From: Diphasiastrum complanatum
Lineage: Eukaryota > Streptophyta > Lycopodiopsida > Lycopodiales > Lycopodiaceae
DNA length: 64,000 nt
Assembly (NCBI GenBank): GCA_029204225.1
Contig: CM055100.1
Coordinates: 64,215,067 to 64,279,066 of the forward strand
Reading direction: 5' to 3'
The notes under the pieces were generated by a model, which ran no database searches, was not told the origin of the DNA, and saw nothing but the letters and a program-made list of their open reading frames with translations. Positions 1 to 12,400 of the stretch are shown here, in pieces. Positions within the stretch are counted from its first letter, which is position 1, and each line of letters opens with the position of its first letter. Position numbers and translations under genes: made by a program.

Positions 1-355
1 AAACTGCAAGTCCAAAGCTTATCCATCGTATCATTCCTAAGAATCTTAGTAGGTGAGCTCCCTATTAAATATTGCAGGACCAGAATGAGCAAATACACAG
101 AAGCATGACAAGAACAAATCAAAACCTACATTAGTATGACAAGACAAATCGAGATTCGACAAGACATATGCACTAAGATGGTTTTCTTTTCCTGCAAATC
201 CAGAAAACCAAGAGGCTAGTTCATAAAGAACAAAGTAACATTACTGACAAAATGCCGGTGGTATAAATTACCTTTTAGGGACTAACAAATAGCACCATAG
301 AAAAATACCACAAACTTTAAAGGATCTGTCACATTAATAGTCATAAGCTACTTAC

Positions 356-426
356 CTTCCACCAAAAGTAGCCATATCCAGCTGCCCCCACAAAGATGAC
401 AGGCAGAGCATATGATGAAATACTAC
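356..426 (-). CDS. DUF1664 gene, coding exon 5
   Basis: The exon encodes SISSYALPVIFVGAAGYGYF plus WWK, the second hydrophobic segment, followed by donor GTAAG. The acceptor is CCAG. No further exon was found in 1-355, so the rest of the gene lies outside the window. Confidence 0.9.
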
Positions 427-3400
427 CTGGCCAGAAAGAAAGTGTGTTTAATGAGAAATTCCTATGCTTCAATAAAAAAATTTCATCTCATCCTACTCAC
501 ACCAACATGTAGTACATTCGATTCAATAAACACAAAAAAAAATTAAAAATCAAAACTAAACCTACTGTGAAAACAACTAGTAACTGCAAGTTTAGTAGTT
601 GTAATGCTCCACCAACTTGATGTCAACAGATTCTATTTTGGAATGTTCACTTTCTTTGAGAACGTTCACCCCAGGAATAGCTTCATTGACCAATAAGACC
701 ACCAAGACCCACATGTCAACTCAAAATTGCATAAAAATAAATTGAATCCTACAAATTGAGGCACTAAAATGACAGACACACCGGTTTGATTAGCAGTTCC
801 ATTGACAACCGTTATGCTTCGTGATCCAGCCAGCTGCCTAAGTTCCTGGCTGAGACGATTTACCTGTCAATTGAATTAGACTTTGTTGGTCAACGTCTAC
901 CAACAAAAAAAGGTATGCTGGTTGAACAGAGAAGTGGTAAAGATTAAACTACAAGCGGTCATTCAGGTTAAAACCACCAGTCAAAAGGAAACCATGAGCA
1001 AAACATTCAAAACAGATTCTATGTATAAAAATGGTATCAATATGCATCATATGCACTTAAATCTCTGCCAACTATTCATGAAGAGTCACAAATTTACAAA
1101 GGTGTCGGAAAAGGCTATCAAGCAAAAATGTTTCACTTTTAACATTTGAAGTGCTCTTGCACTAATAACTTCTAAAGAGACAACACTAGAAGCCAGAAGG
1201 AAATTGCAGAGTTTTCCTACAAACGAAAACATCTGAATGCCAAAAGTGCCTATGCAGTTTTAAAGAATCAAAAACTCAAGGAAAACATTAAGCCTACTTT
1301 GAATGCCATGAATGTCCTCATTAAGGCTGAGGATTCTTGAACAAAAGGTGATAAAGAATGTTATGGAACCTCATTAACTTTATGTTGAGGTTAGGCTTAC
1401 AAACGATTAATAAGCTTGTGAACGAGCGGAGGTTCGTACACCATCTCATGCAGATGAGAACAGGAAAACTATGTCTTCAACTAGAGATGCTAAAAATGGC
1501 TTGAAAAAAGAGTCAGTGAAGAGGCACCATTTTTGGTCTATATAAGCTTCTACACCACAGGTCATTTCTAAATCAGAAAGAATGCCTGATGGCCAACTCA
1601 AGGGTCTTCCCAACTATGAACAGTTATGTGCAAGACCCATCATAGTTTTCATGGAGTATCCATGTCGAGCACAGATAGCTTCCCATTTCTTTTTGAGATA
1701 CTTTATGCTACAAAGTATGCAGAAAATGTATATGCATAGTCAGAAGAATGCATAATGCAATGCTCACAAGTTGGAGCAATGAGCATTGTGCTTTCCAGCT
1801 ATTGTGATCTCACAAAGGAAATCTGAGTTAACAGTGACAAGTAGTGATTATCTGCAACCCTCCTTACAACAATATCGTTTCATACAAACTCTTGAATCAA
1901 CTCTGCTCACCTGGCCTGGTGAACTCATTTTGACCTATTACCACAAAAATATGTATGGAACTCAATCTCACCAAGGTAATGTCTCCCCACCATGAATGCA
2001 CGAACAACTACAAATCACGCCTACTTGTGAGTAGGATAACTTTGTGAGTCAGAGCGAGCTGCTTACTCTCACAAAGTGAGTGGTCCTGCCCACATATTCG
2101 AATCATCTTCTACAGCTATGCCACTTGCATTTGTTTCTAATCTGTAAGTCAGCAATCGTAAGGATGATGCCAGTGGCTACTACCTCCCAAGGTTTCCTGG
2201 GCAGTTCAAATCACCAGTTTGAATTGACGGGTTGAACTAGCCGATTTGTCCATTTAAACTGGGAAAGAATTGACCCGGGGCTTGATACTTGGGGATCGTG
2301 TCAAGGGTACCAAAGCAAGGCTTGCAGTTAAATTGAAAGGTGAGTCGATTGATCTTAATTCTAGCTTCTTAGAAGAAATCATTGCATTTTGGCTACCATC
2401 ACTTCATGGTGATGTTACCATCTCCAAGTAAGGCTATCTCACAAATTTCTCATGCACTTACTGGTTTTCTGATGTAAATCTTAGCTCTAACCTTAGAAGC
2501 CTGTTCCTAGCAGAACGTACTGGGTCGGAAAGAATTTATTTACAATGTAAAAAAAATCAACATAATACGCTGCTGGCCCGCGACTTCACCATTTCACAAC
2601 ACCCTGCTGGCCCGCGACTTCATCATTTCACAACAGCGAGCAGAGAAAGTGCGCCTACATGTAGTTTGATGAGACTGCATAACTTCCTCACCTTTGAAAT
2701 GTTGAACAACATGCTGCAATGGCTCTTTCCTTCTGCGTTAAATGCAAGGTTCATACTTTTTTCCACGGATCTGTTTCCAATAGATAAGGGGAGATCAGTT
2801 TTTCAAATGCACAGAATTGGAGGTATGGTGTTAGTCTCCCAACAACCAATGGCTGGATTCTCATGAACGCAGTAGGCTTTTGCGACAGTTGATGCATTAA
2901 GTGATATTGCCATTTCATGTTTACAATGCAATCTCACTCCGGCTCTTATATGTTTACAATGCAATCTCACTCCGCCATCTTACCAATTTGCCATTCTCAA
3001 TATATGCTCTTATATGTCCAGAAGTGATAATTATCATTAAACATTGAAGTGTAGTAATCCTTTGTAAAAAAAAATACGGTTTTTTTTTTTCAAGGGTCCG
3101 CTCCGGAACGGGCAACTAAGTCTCTAACTAAGATACTATCAGAATCTCATAGTTGCACTCTGAAACACGGTCCAGAATCGCATTTCGGAATTTTTGCCGA
3201 GTGTTTCGAGTACAATTCGGTCCAGTTTAGGTGCATTAATCCATGTTGGGTTCTGTCAAGGATAAAAATTCAAAACTAACCTCTAGCCTGTTCGTTACGA
3301 TCACAGATGATTCCAGTGGGACAGAGACAGAGAACTGTAGAGCAATTGTACCTCGCTTTTTGCTTCGGAGGGCGCTGCCCCCCGATCCCCCTGCCAGGGG

Positions 3401-6400
3401 GAGCCTAGGTGGCTGTCGTCGGGCCTCCCTGGACCCCCCCGGCGACAGTATGGGGGGCTGATGCGCGCCGATCAGGGCCCAATATTTATGCCCCCAATTG
3501 TATGCACATTGCACTCACATCTCCAGTGAAATGATTGCAAAAGTGATCATCATCCATAGAGTTGTAGCATTAACAATTACTGAGAACCAGAAAAATTACA
3601 ACCAAATAGGTATTGACTTTTATCTGTTTGTGCCCTATCTACTGCACTTCTGGGAGCCAAAACGCTGGTTTGACCATTGCTACCCTAAAAAATTTCAGCC
3701 ATAAGCTGTTTTTCCAAAAAAAAAAAAAAATAATTAATTAATTAATTAAATTTTTGCACGTTTCGCGGGTCGCGAATCGCGGACACACCAAATCGTGATT
3801 TGCTGCAACCATAGAATCAATGAACCGTCAGCGGTTCACCATGGTTCTGAGAACCGTACAGTGAACCGTACGGTTCTTAAAAAATTTTGTCCATAACCGT
3901 GGTGAACCGTATTGATTAATTAATTAGATAATTAATTTTTTTTTTTTTTAGTTTCCCCCCCAAAAAATATCCCAAAAATATGCAAAAAAAGGCCAAAAAA
4001 ATCTGTGGAAGTCTGTGAATTCTGTGAAATCATCTGTAAAATCTGTCAATCATCTGTGAATTCTTCACATCTATATCATCTGTATCATCGATTTATCTGT
4101 CAAATCATCTGTACATCATGTGAAATCTGTGAAATCTGTCAAATCAGTGATGATTTCAGATGATTTCACATCTGTCAAATCATCTGTATCATCTGTCAAA
4201 TCATTTGTACTGTGTACATCATGTGAAATCTGTGAAATCTGTGTCATCTGTAAAATCTGTGAAATTTGGTATTCACAGATTGCACAGGTGATTTTGGTAA
4301 TTAATTAATTAATTAATTAAATTAATTAATTAAATTAATTAATTAATTAATTTAATTGATTAATTAAATTAATTAATTAATTATATAATTAAATAGGTTC
4401 CTCCCACAGTTCCCAGAACCCACAGTTCTGAGAACCGTGGGTTCTATGGCTGCAACTATGTATCAGATTATCGATAGTATTCTCATAGTTTCCATAATAG
4501 AGGCGAATTTTTGATGGTTGGAACATGTTTACCTAACACTATTTTTGGATTCGAAATCCAATAGTATACTTGACTCCTGTAGAATCAACTGACAATTCAT
4601 TTCCTTTCGAGTCAATTTGGTTACAAACTGTTTTTGTTTAAAAAATTTAAGGGGAAATCGTAAATTCAAAAAAAATTCCATTATTAATGTTTTTTATTAT
4701 GGAGTGATTATTTATCACTTAGAAAATTGGTTGAACTTAGAATTTATTGAGATTTTTTTGAAATTTGGTCGGTCAAGTGTTTTTCTGGAATAAGTAATTG
4801 ATAGACTGGGAACACTAAGGTATTCCTTTGAGGGATTACTCCAGATGAAAAGCCATAAATTTGGTTAAGTCATTCCTTTTAGCAAATTCAAGATTGCTAT
4901 AAGTTCTCAAAATGATTGTTTTCTCCTAGATTTGGTTGTAGTGGAAGTGCCTACACAAGATATAGGACAACTAGAGAATCATTTTGAATCTTTGGAAAAA
5001 TTAGATCGAGAAGAGAAGATTTTCTCGGAGGAAGGATGGGTGGTATGGGGCATCAATAATATCAAAGGGAACTCCAGTGGTCATATGTATTTTGTCAAAT
5101 TTTAAGATGTTGATCTGGATCCCAAAATTGGTTGCTCACTATTTACAGAATCAAAAAACCTTTGAAGCCATTTCTCATTTAAAACCCTTGCTTTTTAGAG
5201 ATTTTTGAATATGAGATATCAGGCTGATTTCATATGATTCCTTCCAATATGGAGCTATTCTCCTAAAGGACTGATTATCATCATGTGAACTACTACTTAT
5301 CTGGGTATCTGAATAAGATTTGGAATTTAGACTGAATTCCTTAACCCATTTTTTATCTCTATTAGATAGTTGGATTAATGGTGGATACATTTGCTATCAC
5401 TAAGATTGAAATATCTTAGGATTAGCAGGAAAATCTTGATTGTAACAGTCGGACCTTTGGGGAACAACTATTACTGACTTTTTATGAGCTTCAGATATTT
5501 TATATCTCATCTTCTCGAACATCTTTCATAGAAATTACGTTTAAGTTGTATTGAACAGAGGTAACAATCACATATTTTTGTGAATTAAATTAAGATGGAA
5601 TAGGTTTTGGTCTTAATCTTGAACTCCTAGATGTTTGTATGGTGCAACCTAATCTTAGTATGGTTACTAGGATTTGTGACGGGTTGATTGTGTAAAAGAA
5701 ATTTTGTTACTATAACTAAGATGGTTTGGAGAGAGTGAATATGTTTCTTCGTCTCAAAGATTTCCCAGATATATTATTTACTGTTGAGACCTAAGGAAGC
5801 GGACCCTGCGTCCGAACGCGCGTCCTGAAGCGCGTCCGCGTCCGCATCCGTGTCCGGACGCGCCAAGGGTGCGTCCGGGTCCCCGGACGCGTCCGCTTTT
5901 TTCTTTTAATTTTTTTAGTTTTTTTAGTTGTATTTAGGCAAAAAAATTAAAAAAAATAATAATAAACAAATATGGACGCGTCCGACCCCGCGTCCGAGGG
6001 TCGGACGCGGACGCGGAATGCCCACGTCCGGCCCGGACCCTCATGTCTGGTTGAGACATAGAACTTTTGTTGAAAGAATGACTCTAAGGACTCAATGAGA
6101 CATTGAGATACATCTGCACATGCACAAGGCATTCATAATTCTACTATTCCCTACTGAGTTCGAATTAAAGTTTTATATGCCAAATTTTCACAAACTCATT
6201 AGGAGGTGTTTTTTTTTTTTTGCTCTAATTTTTAAAATCCGTTTCGAACGGTCCGTTTGAAATTGACTTTTCAAAACAGAGTTTCATTGAATGAAATGCA
6301 TTTCAGTGAAACATTGATAGTAAATAGTCTCCATATCTCATCACTAGTCCATCTTTGTCCTCTGAAGAATGTTGAAGGCCAACATCTATGCCCATGTACA

Positions 6401-9400
6401 AAGAGGGTCCTCTTCGACATTATGAATTTGGTTTTGCCTATCTTTTGTCCTTGAGTTAAAATCCCCTAATAAAAGGACATAGCCTTTATTGGCAAAAAGA
6501 GTAATGTCTTTGGAGATTCACTCAAATGCGGACAAACCAAAGCTATTTGTGAAACTGGATGTCTTAGGAGGGAAGTGACACTCACCTCTCTCTATACCAA
6601 TGCCCTGACATGTGATCTTGATCCATAGCAACTATGCCTACTCATCTTGTTTGATCTATGATATAACTAGTAGTAATGAATTCCTATACAAACATGCAAC
6701 ACTTTTGTCTCTACCACTGTGATCTCATCTCCTCTCTATATGCTAAGAATCAAGAATCACAAAAGGTGGATAGTCGTCTTATATGAATCTCTCTCACGTG
6801 TCTCTCTGCAAATAGGATATCTTGATTTTTCTTGCTCTATGAAATCCCGCAAGTCTCTGACAAAGGATGAGGAATGGATGCGTTTATAGTTCCACACCCC
6901 AATTTGTAGAGCGGATTGCTAGGACCCCATGACGTTGACATGCCTTAAGGCCCCAAATCCCTTTGTGCTAGGGAATCTATGAAAATGGGCCTCTTTGCAT
7001 AGGTGGCTGAAATCATTTCAAGCTTTAGTGTCTTTTTATCTTGGCTACTTGCCCCAACCACTATTTCCCATGTCTTCGTGTCTTCTCTGCATTTATAAGG
7101 ATTGCCCTATGATTGCTCCAATCCCACTTTTATAGTCCTAATAGTCCAAACAAACTAGTGAAGAGACATCAAACAAATTGCCTACCGATTGAGTATATCC
7201 ATATTCACCAATGTGCAGTGGATCTACAATAGCATCAACAAATCTATCACTCGAGTCCCTAGCCACGGCGTCCCATACCACCATAACCCACCTCTAGACA
7301 AGAGATCCCAAACCTGAGCATTGGAAGATCTCAAGACTCCACCCCATACGGGCAGCATGACAGATCCAATGGATAATCGAATGGTGCCACACCCCTTGGC
7401 TATACAACCTCAATACACAAGCTATCCCCAGATATAATTAGGTCATTCCCACCTGAAATGTCCATACACTAATTTTCTACCAATAGCCGACTTCAACTTT
7501 AGTCATGGTGACTCATTCGATTACTGAAGTTGGCTATGACTAAAGTTGTGGTACATTAGGCCTCAATATAGACTAAAGTCCATCTAGGGCTGTCTCAAGT
7601 AACGTTAGTGGCCGATTAGTTATAGTAAATTGAGGACATAACAAGCGGCATGGTATACCAGTCAATATACTACGTTATCCTTGGTCCCTTTGAATAGCTT
7701 GGGATCACTTTGTGCTTCTAGATCGATTTCTTCTTATTGGTGTGTGGCATGCATGCTCTATACAAACAATGTGGAATACTTTTGCACCAGCTCTCACTGA
7801 TGACGATTGGAGCCTATGGACCTTACGATACCCATACACCACCAAACCCTCTTATGCCTATCACTACATTGTTAGAAGTAATAAATGATAATGTTAGTTT
7901 CCCATAGGTTACTTTGACCCAAAAGGTTGAGACTTGTGTAACCATGGGTTAGGTTTATTATTTAGACCATGTTAAGTCAGTTTTAGTTGAGTTGGACCCA
8001 ATTTTGGTCCAGTAGTAATTCGTGGGTCCAAGTAAAGTCTAATTATGTTAAGGGACCCTATCTTGACTTTTGGGGGTGCCCTATAATTAGTAGTGGGTCT
8101 TGGAAGGTTCTAGAACTTAGGGTTTGGAAGAGTCTAGGCCCTTGGAAGGCCTATTTATATGTACCCAGTGTTCATTTGTAATTCATTCCCTTTCAAGCAT
8201 TGCTACTACTCTCCTTGAGGGCGCCTAACCCTCTCCCTCTTCTTCTTCTTCTTCCTCTTTTTCTTCTTATATATGGAGATTGAATGTTAGAAGGATCTTG
8301 GCACTTTGATTTCCTACATACATTGCATTTATGGTGTATACGACTAGCTTGGGATGTAGCTATGCTAATTCCTGAAGCAACTGCACTAGTTCCTAATGCA
8401 ACTATTTGGTATGCATGGTCCCTTTGGATAAACTGAACGTGATTATGATATACACATTTTTGCCCCAAGGCCTTAAAGAACCTTTAAAGCCTTCCAATTC
8501 TAAAAATGACATGGTCATTCAAGGGCCACTTGTCGACACCACAATGTAAAAAGACTAAAGGGATCTTTTTCACCTCCTCATCCTCCTTTGACAAAACAAA
8601 GGTTGGCTAAGGACGAGTAAAGGCCTTCCCTTCTTCCATGACCCTCCCCCTAGCAACTCGCCATAACTATAAAAGGAGATGGGTGGCCTTAAGAAAAAGA
8701 GAAGCAAGAGAGCAAATGTGTGAATGAAGAAAAGGCTATGAGACCTGATGCATGAGTAGAGAATTGTCTCCAAGAGAGTTTTAGAGAAGAGGCCTTCCAT
8801 GTGTGATAATTCTAAGAGAAAATGTTTTTTGTTTAGGGTGTTGACCAAGACAGTGTTGGGTACTATTGTTTCATTGGCATGGCACAAAGGAAACATGGTG
8901 ATATTGCTACATTTCTATGGTACATAGTTCCATGACGCAGAGTCTTGCAGGTAGTCTCCATTACAAGTTTTCTATGGGCATGTGGCATCATATTCCTTTT
9001 GGCATATCTTTCCTACATACGAAACTTTTAATAGTACTCCTGAGTATACTTGTCCTACTATAATTGCTCTCGATTTACCATCTCTAGGTGGTCATGACTC
9101 TATTCTTCGAGAGCTTCAAGATAAAGTATCGTTATCGGTTTACACTGGTCTTAATGATGGCAACAAGTTGGATAATAGGTTGCGCAGGTTACTTCTTTCC
9201 ACTCCCCCCTCAAAGTGTTGCTCAAATTCCCTTCAAAGCTTCTACTCTTGTTGAAACTTCATCTAAACCATGTGGTTCATCGCTTGATTTTACTACCAAT
9301 AACTAGCTATTTTTTGTTTTCCAAGAAGTTCTAAGCCCATGATCAACCTTGTAGTTCCTTTGAAGGCCATGCCTCACCTTGTTTGTTTGCCCCAATAATA

Positions 9401-12400
9401 TACCTTGTTTCACTGCTCACCAAAAACTCAAATAGGACTAACAACAAATTTCTATAGAAAACAAAACTATAGGCTAGACAAATTTAATATTGAACTACCT
9501 ATGAGTGAATATAGAAAGTTTACATGAATCAATAATCTTTTGAGTGATGAGGTTTCTACCTTAATCAAGGGACTCAAAGTAGGGATGACCTACCTGTGCC
9601 GAGAGATTAGCAGCAATGTCAGCACCATCTCTAGAAGTATTTTTTTCTTCTTCCTTCAAGTGCTTCACCAACACCTAAAGATACAAAAAGTTATGTTGTG
9701 AAGTGCAATTAATGCTAGATTGTGAAATAAAGATATCAAGCCATATGGCAAGTTAGCCACAAAGAAAGGCAAGCGATAACCATCATCCTTTTTCGAATCT
9801 CATCCTAATAAGTATCGTCTTTGTCCAAGGAGGTACTTATTTTTATGATTAAGAATCAACAATTCTAAGAGAAACTAGGAATACAACCTAGATAATTATG
9901 AAGAGCAAAGCAACACTCTTACGAGCCCCTAATTCACAAAAATCAACACAATATACCTGTTTTTCATAGAAAACATTGGCCCATAAGTTCCAAAACTAAA
10001 CAAGCTTAAACCTAATAAAAAACAAACTCATAATGGATTCAAATCATAGATGCACCGTGATTCTGAATCGCGTTTCGGGTTTTTCAGAGAATCGTGCAAA
10101 ATTGATTTTTTATTTTTTAATTTTTGAATATGGGTATCAGATGAAAAATCTGATTGAGAGCATTATGACTGTGTAGTTTGCCGACTGTTTCGGGTGCAGG
10201 ATGGTCCAGTTTAGGTGTGTTAACTCCCAGGCTCTCTGATTCTCCCTCTCCCTCCCAGGCCCGAAATGCAGAAATATTATTTTTTTTTTCAACGATTCTT
10301 TGCAGCGAATCAGCGAATCGCGATTCGCTGCATCTATGATTCGGTCAGATAATCTTTTTTGATTTTTTGTAGAACAGGTCTAAAAGCAAAGAACTTTCTT
10401 GGAGTGATTTCAAAGAGAAATTCTTGTGCGAGAATGATCTGTAGGCCAGTGGTTAGTATTTACATTATTTGTAAAGGGGGCTAACAGTTGAAACCATTGG
10501 TAAAACTTGTTTAGGGTATTTGGAGAGGTTATGGGATATAGATCCGGATCCCTCAACGGTATCTCATAAATTCCAAGTCGGAAACCCTTAAAAGCTATTT
10601 CTCTTTTAATTTAAACCTCTACTTTTTAGAAATTTCTTAAATACAAAACAATTGGATTGAGTTTCATATAATTCCTTCCAGTGTAGAACTTGGCTCCGAA
10701 GGACTGTTAAAGTTTTATGAATTCATACTTCCATTTCAGTTTTGTGAATATAGCTCAGAATCAATTGATGTTTTCAACTGATTAAATGGAATTTAAACTT
10801 CTTGAGCCCAAATGATTATCTCTATTTGATAGTTGATTATTGAGAGTAATGTTTCTATCACTCGGGATGGGATATTTTATGATTTTGAGGAAAAAAGTCC
10901 AGGTTGTAATAGTATTGGATACTCATTACTGACTTTTTCGAATCTTTGACATCTTATACGTTGTCTCCTTGGAACTTTTTGATCGAGATTATGAAATTTC
11001 TTTTAAAAGAGGGGAGAAGAAAATGATAGGAATGAGACTTTCATGGGATCAACCAGTTGCATAGATTTCTTTTGTGGAATCCATTATTTGTGCAATGGTG
11101 GAACTATCCAATGGAATAGAGGAAATCTCTAGTGATTGTTTTGAATAATCTGGAACTAGAGTAGTTTTGGGAGTTTTGAGTTGTGAGATATTCATGAACT
11201 TGAGAAGTAATGGTAAAATTAAATTAAGGTTCACTGATTGGTATACCAAGTACCATTTAGTTATGGATTGGATCAGAGGAATAAAGCTTTAATCTTAACC
11301 TTATGTCCAAAGATGTCTGTATAAATCAGCCTAATCTTGGTTTGTACACTAAGATCTAAAGTAGGTTGATTAAATGAAGAAATTATGATGGTAAAAGTAG
11401 GATGGTTGGAAAACTTGTGATGTGGAATTAATCACTTCAAAGATTTCCCGGATATGTTATTTAGTCAAGAGAAATAGAATCTTTTGTAGCTGAGTTACAA
11501 GATTCTCAGTGATATATGTGAGTAACATATGCTGATTTTTGAGGAATCTGCCAGTTAATGACATATGTGTTTATGTACTGGGTCATAGTGAGATTATTCT
11601 CAAATGTGCACGATTAATCTTGTTTGGATCTACTATGTATTCCTGGTTACTAAGGTTATCTGGTGCACTTAACCTAGTCGTTGAACATAGACATATGATC
11701 AAGTATTGTGTTTTGACAATTAGTTGCAGAGGTAACAAATCTGTTTTGATTGATCTATAGATTAACTTAAGAGTGATTTGGATGTGGATCTAAATGTGGT
11801 GTTGTACTAGTACAATCAAGAGCTGCACCTAGACATTTAAGATTTCTAAATCATGAGCAATTAACTTGAGTAGTTGTTTACTCTTGTGGAAGTTAATTGG
11901 TAAAACAGACAGTGTGAAGAGAATTCACCGGAAACTGTTTGTTTTGTGTGTATTGTTTTGAAGACACATAATTTATGAGTCATTTTGATTCATCAAGAAA
12001 TTGTGTGCATAGGATACTAAATTCTTGGATGTGTATTTCTCAGTTGAGAAATAAACTTAATACATTAGTGATTGTATCCCAGAGAGCTCAATTGGATACC
12101 GGATCCTAATGGTTCCAAAAATGGTAAACTGAATTTAGTTGGAATTCAGCAGAACTTTGTAATCTCTAGATATTGTTCTAGGTGATTGTATAAAGTTTAT
12201 CTTGTTAAAGACATGTGTTATAATGTTCTTTGATTACTTGGTTACTACTTAGAAATACATCTTGAGTGTTTAGCCAATATAAGTACTAATTATAGCTATT
12301 ATCTTTTTGTCTTTTGCTATTTGCTTTATGCTTTTTAGCTTACACATAGATTAGAGAAAGTATATATGTAGGCCGGTGCCCTACCTCAAATGTAATGGGA

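Larger units (their letters stand above)
3805..4460. mobile_element. Inner inverted-end unit of the composite element
   Basis: The left end reads TTGCAACCATAGAATCAATG and the right end, read in reverse, TTGCAGCCATAGAACCCACG. Both ends go on with GGTTCTGAGAACC-type sequence. The pattern suggests a MITE nested in, or duplicated within, a related one. Confidence 0.45.
3132..4483. mobile_element. Composite non-autonomous element with inverted ends (MITE-like)
   Basis: The left end GATACTATCAGAATCTCATA followed by GTTGCA is imperfectly repeated in reverse at the right end (TGCAACTATG ... ATCGATAGTATTC, about 4452-4483). No transposase frame is present. The interior contains a second, inner inverted-end unit (about 3805-4460), a GC-rich island, TTAATTAA repeats and a degenerate minisatellite. 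It shares the segment GTCCAGTTTAGGTG with a smaller relative near 10200. The superfamily could not be assigned. Confidence 0.5.

Noticed and set aside
3243-3514. Overlapping open frames on both strands across the GC island
   Set aside because: Their openness follows from base composition. Neither shows a domain, and they lie inside a repeat element.
5947-6132. Minus-strand frame across the GC-ended MITE
   Set aside because: It arises from the CGTCCG-type repeat. The MITE is non-coding.
8570-8896. Minus-strand frame of 108 codons with a hydrophobic stretch
   Set aside because: No family resemblance and no conserved relative in the window. It lies in an intron and openness alone is not enough.
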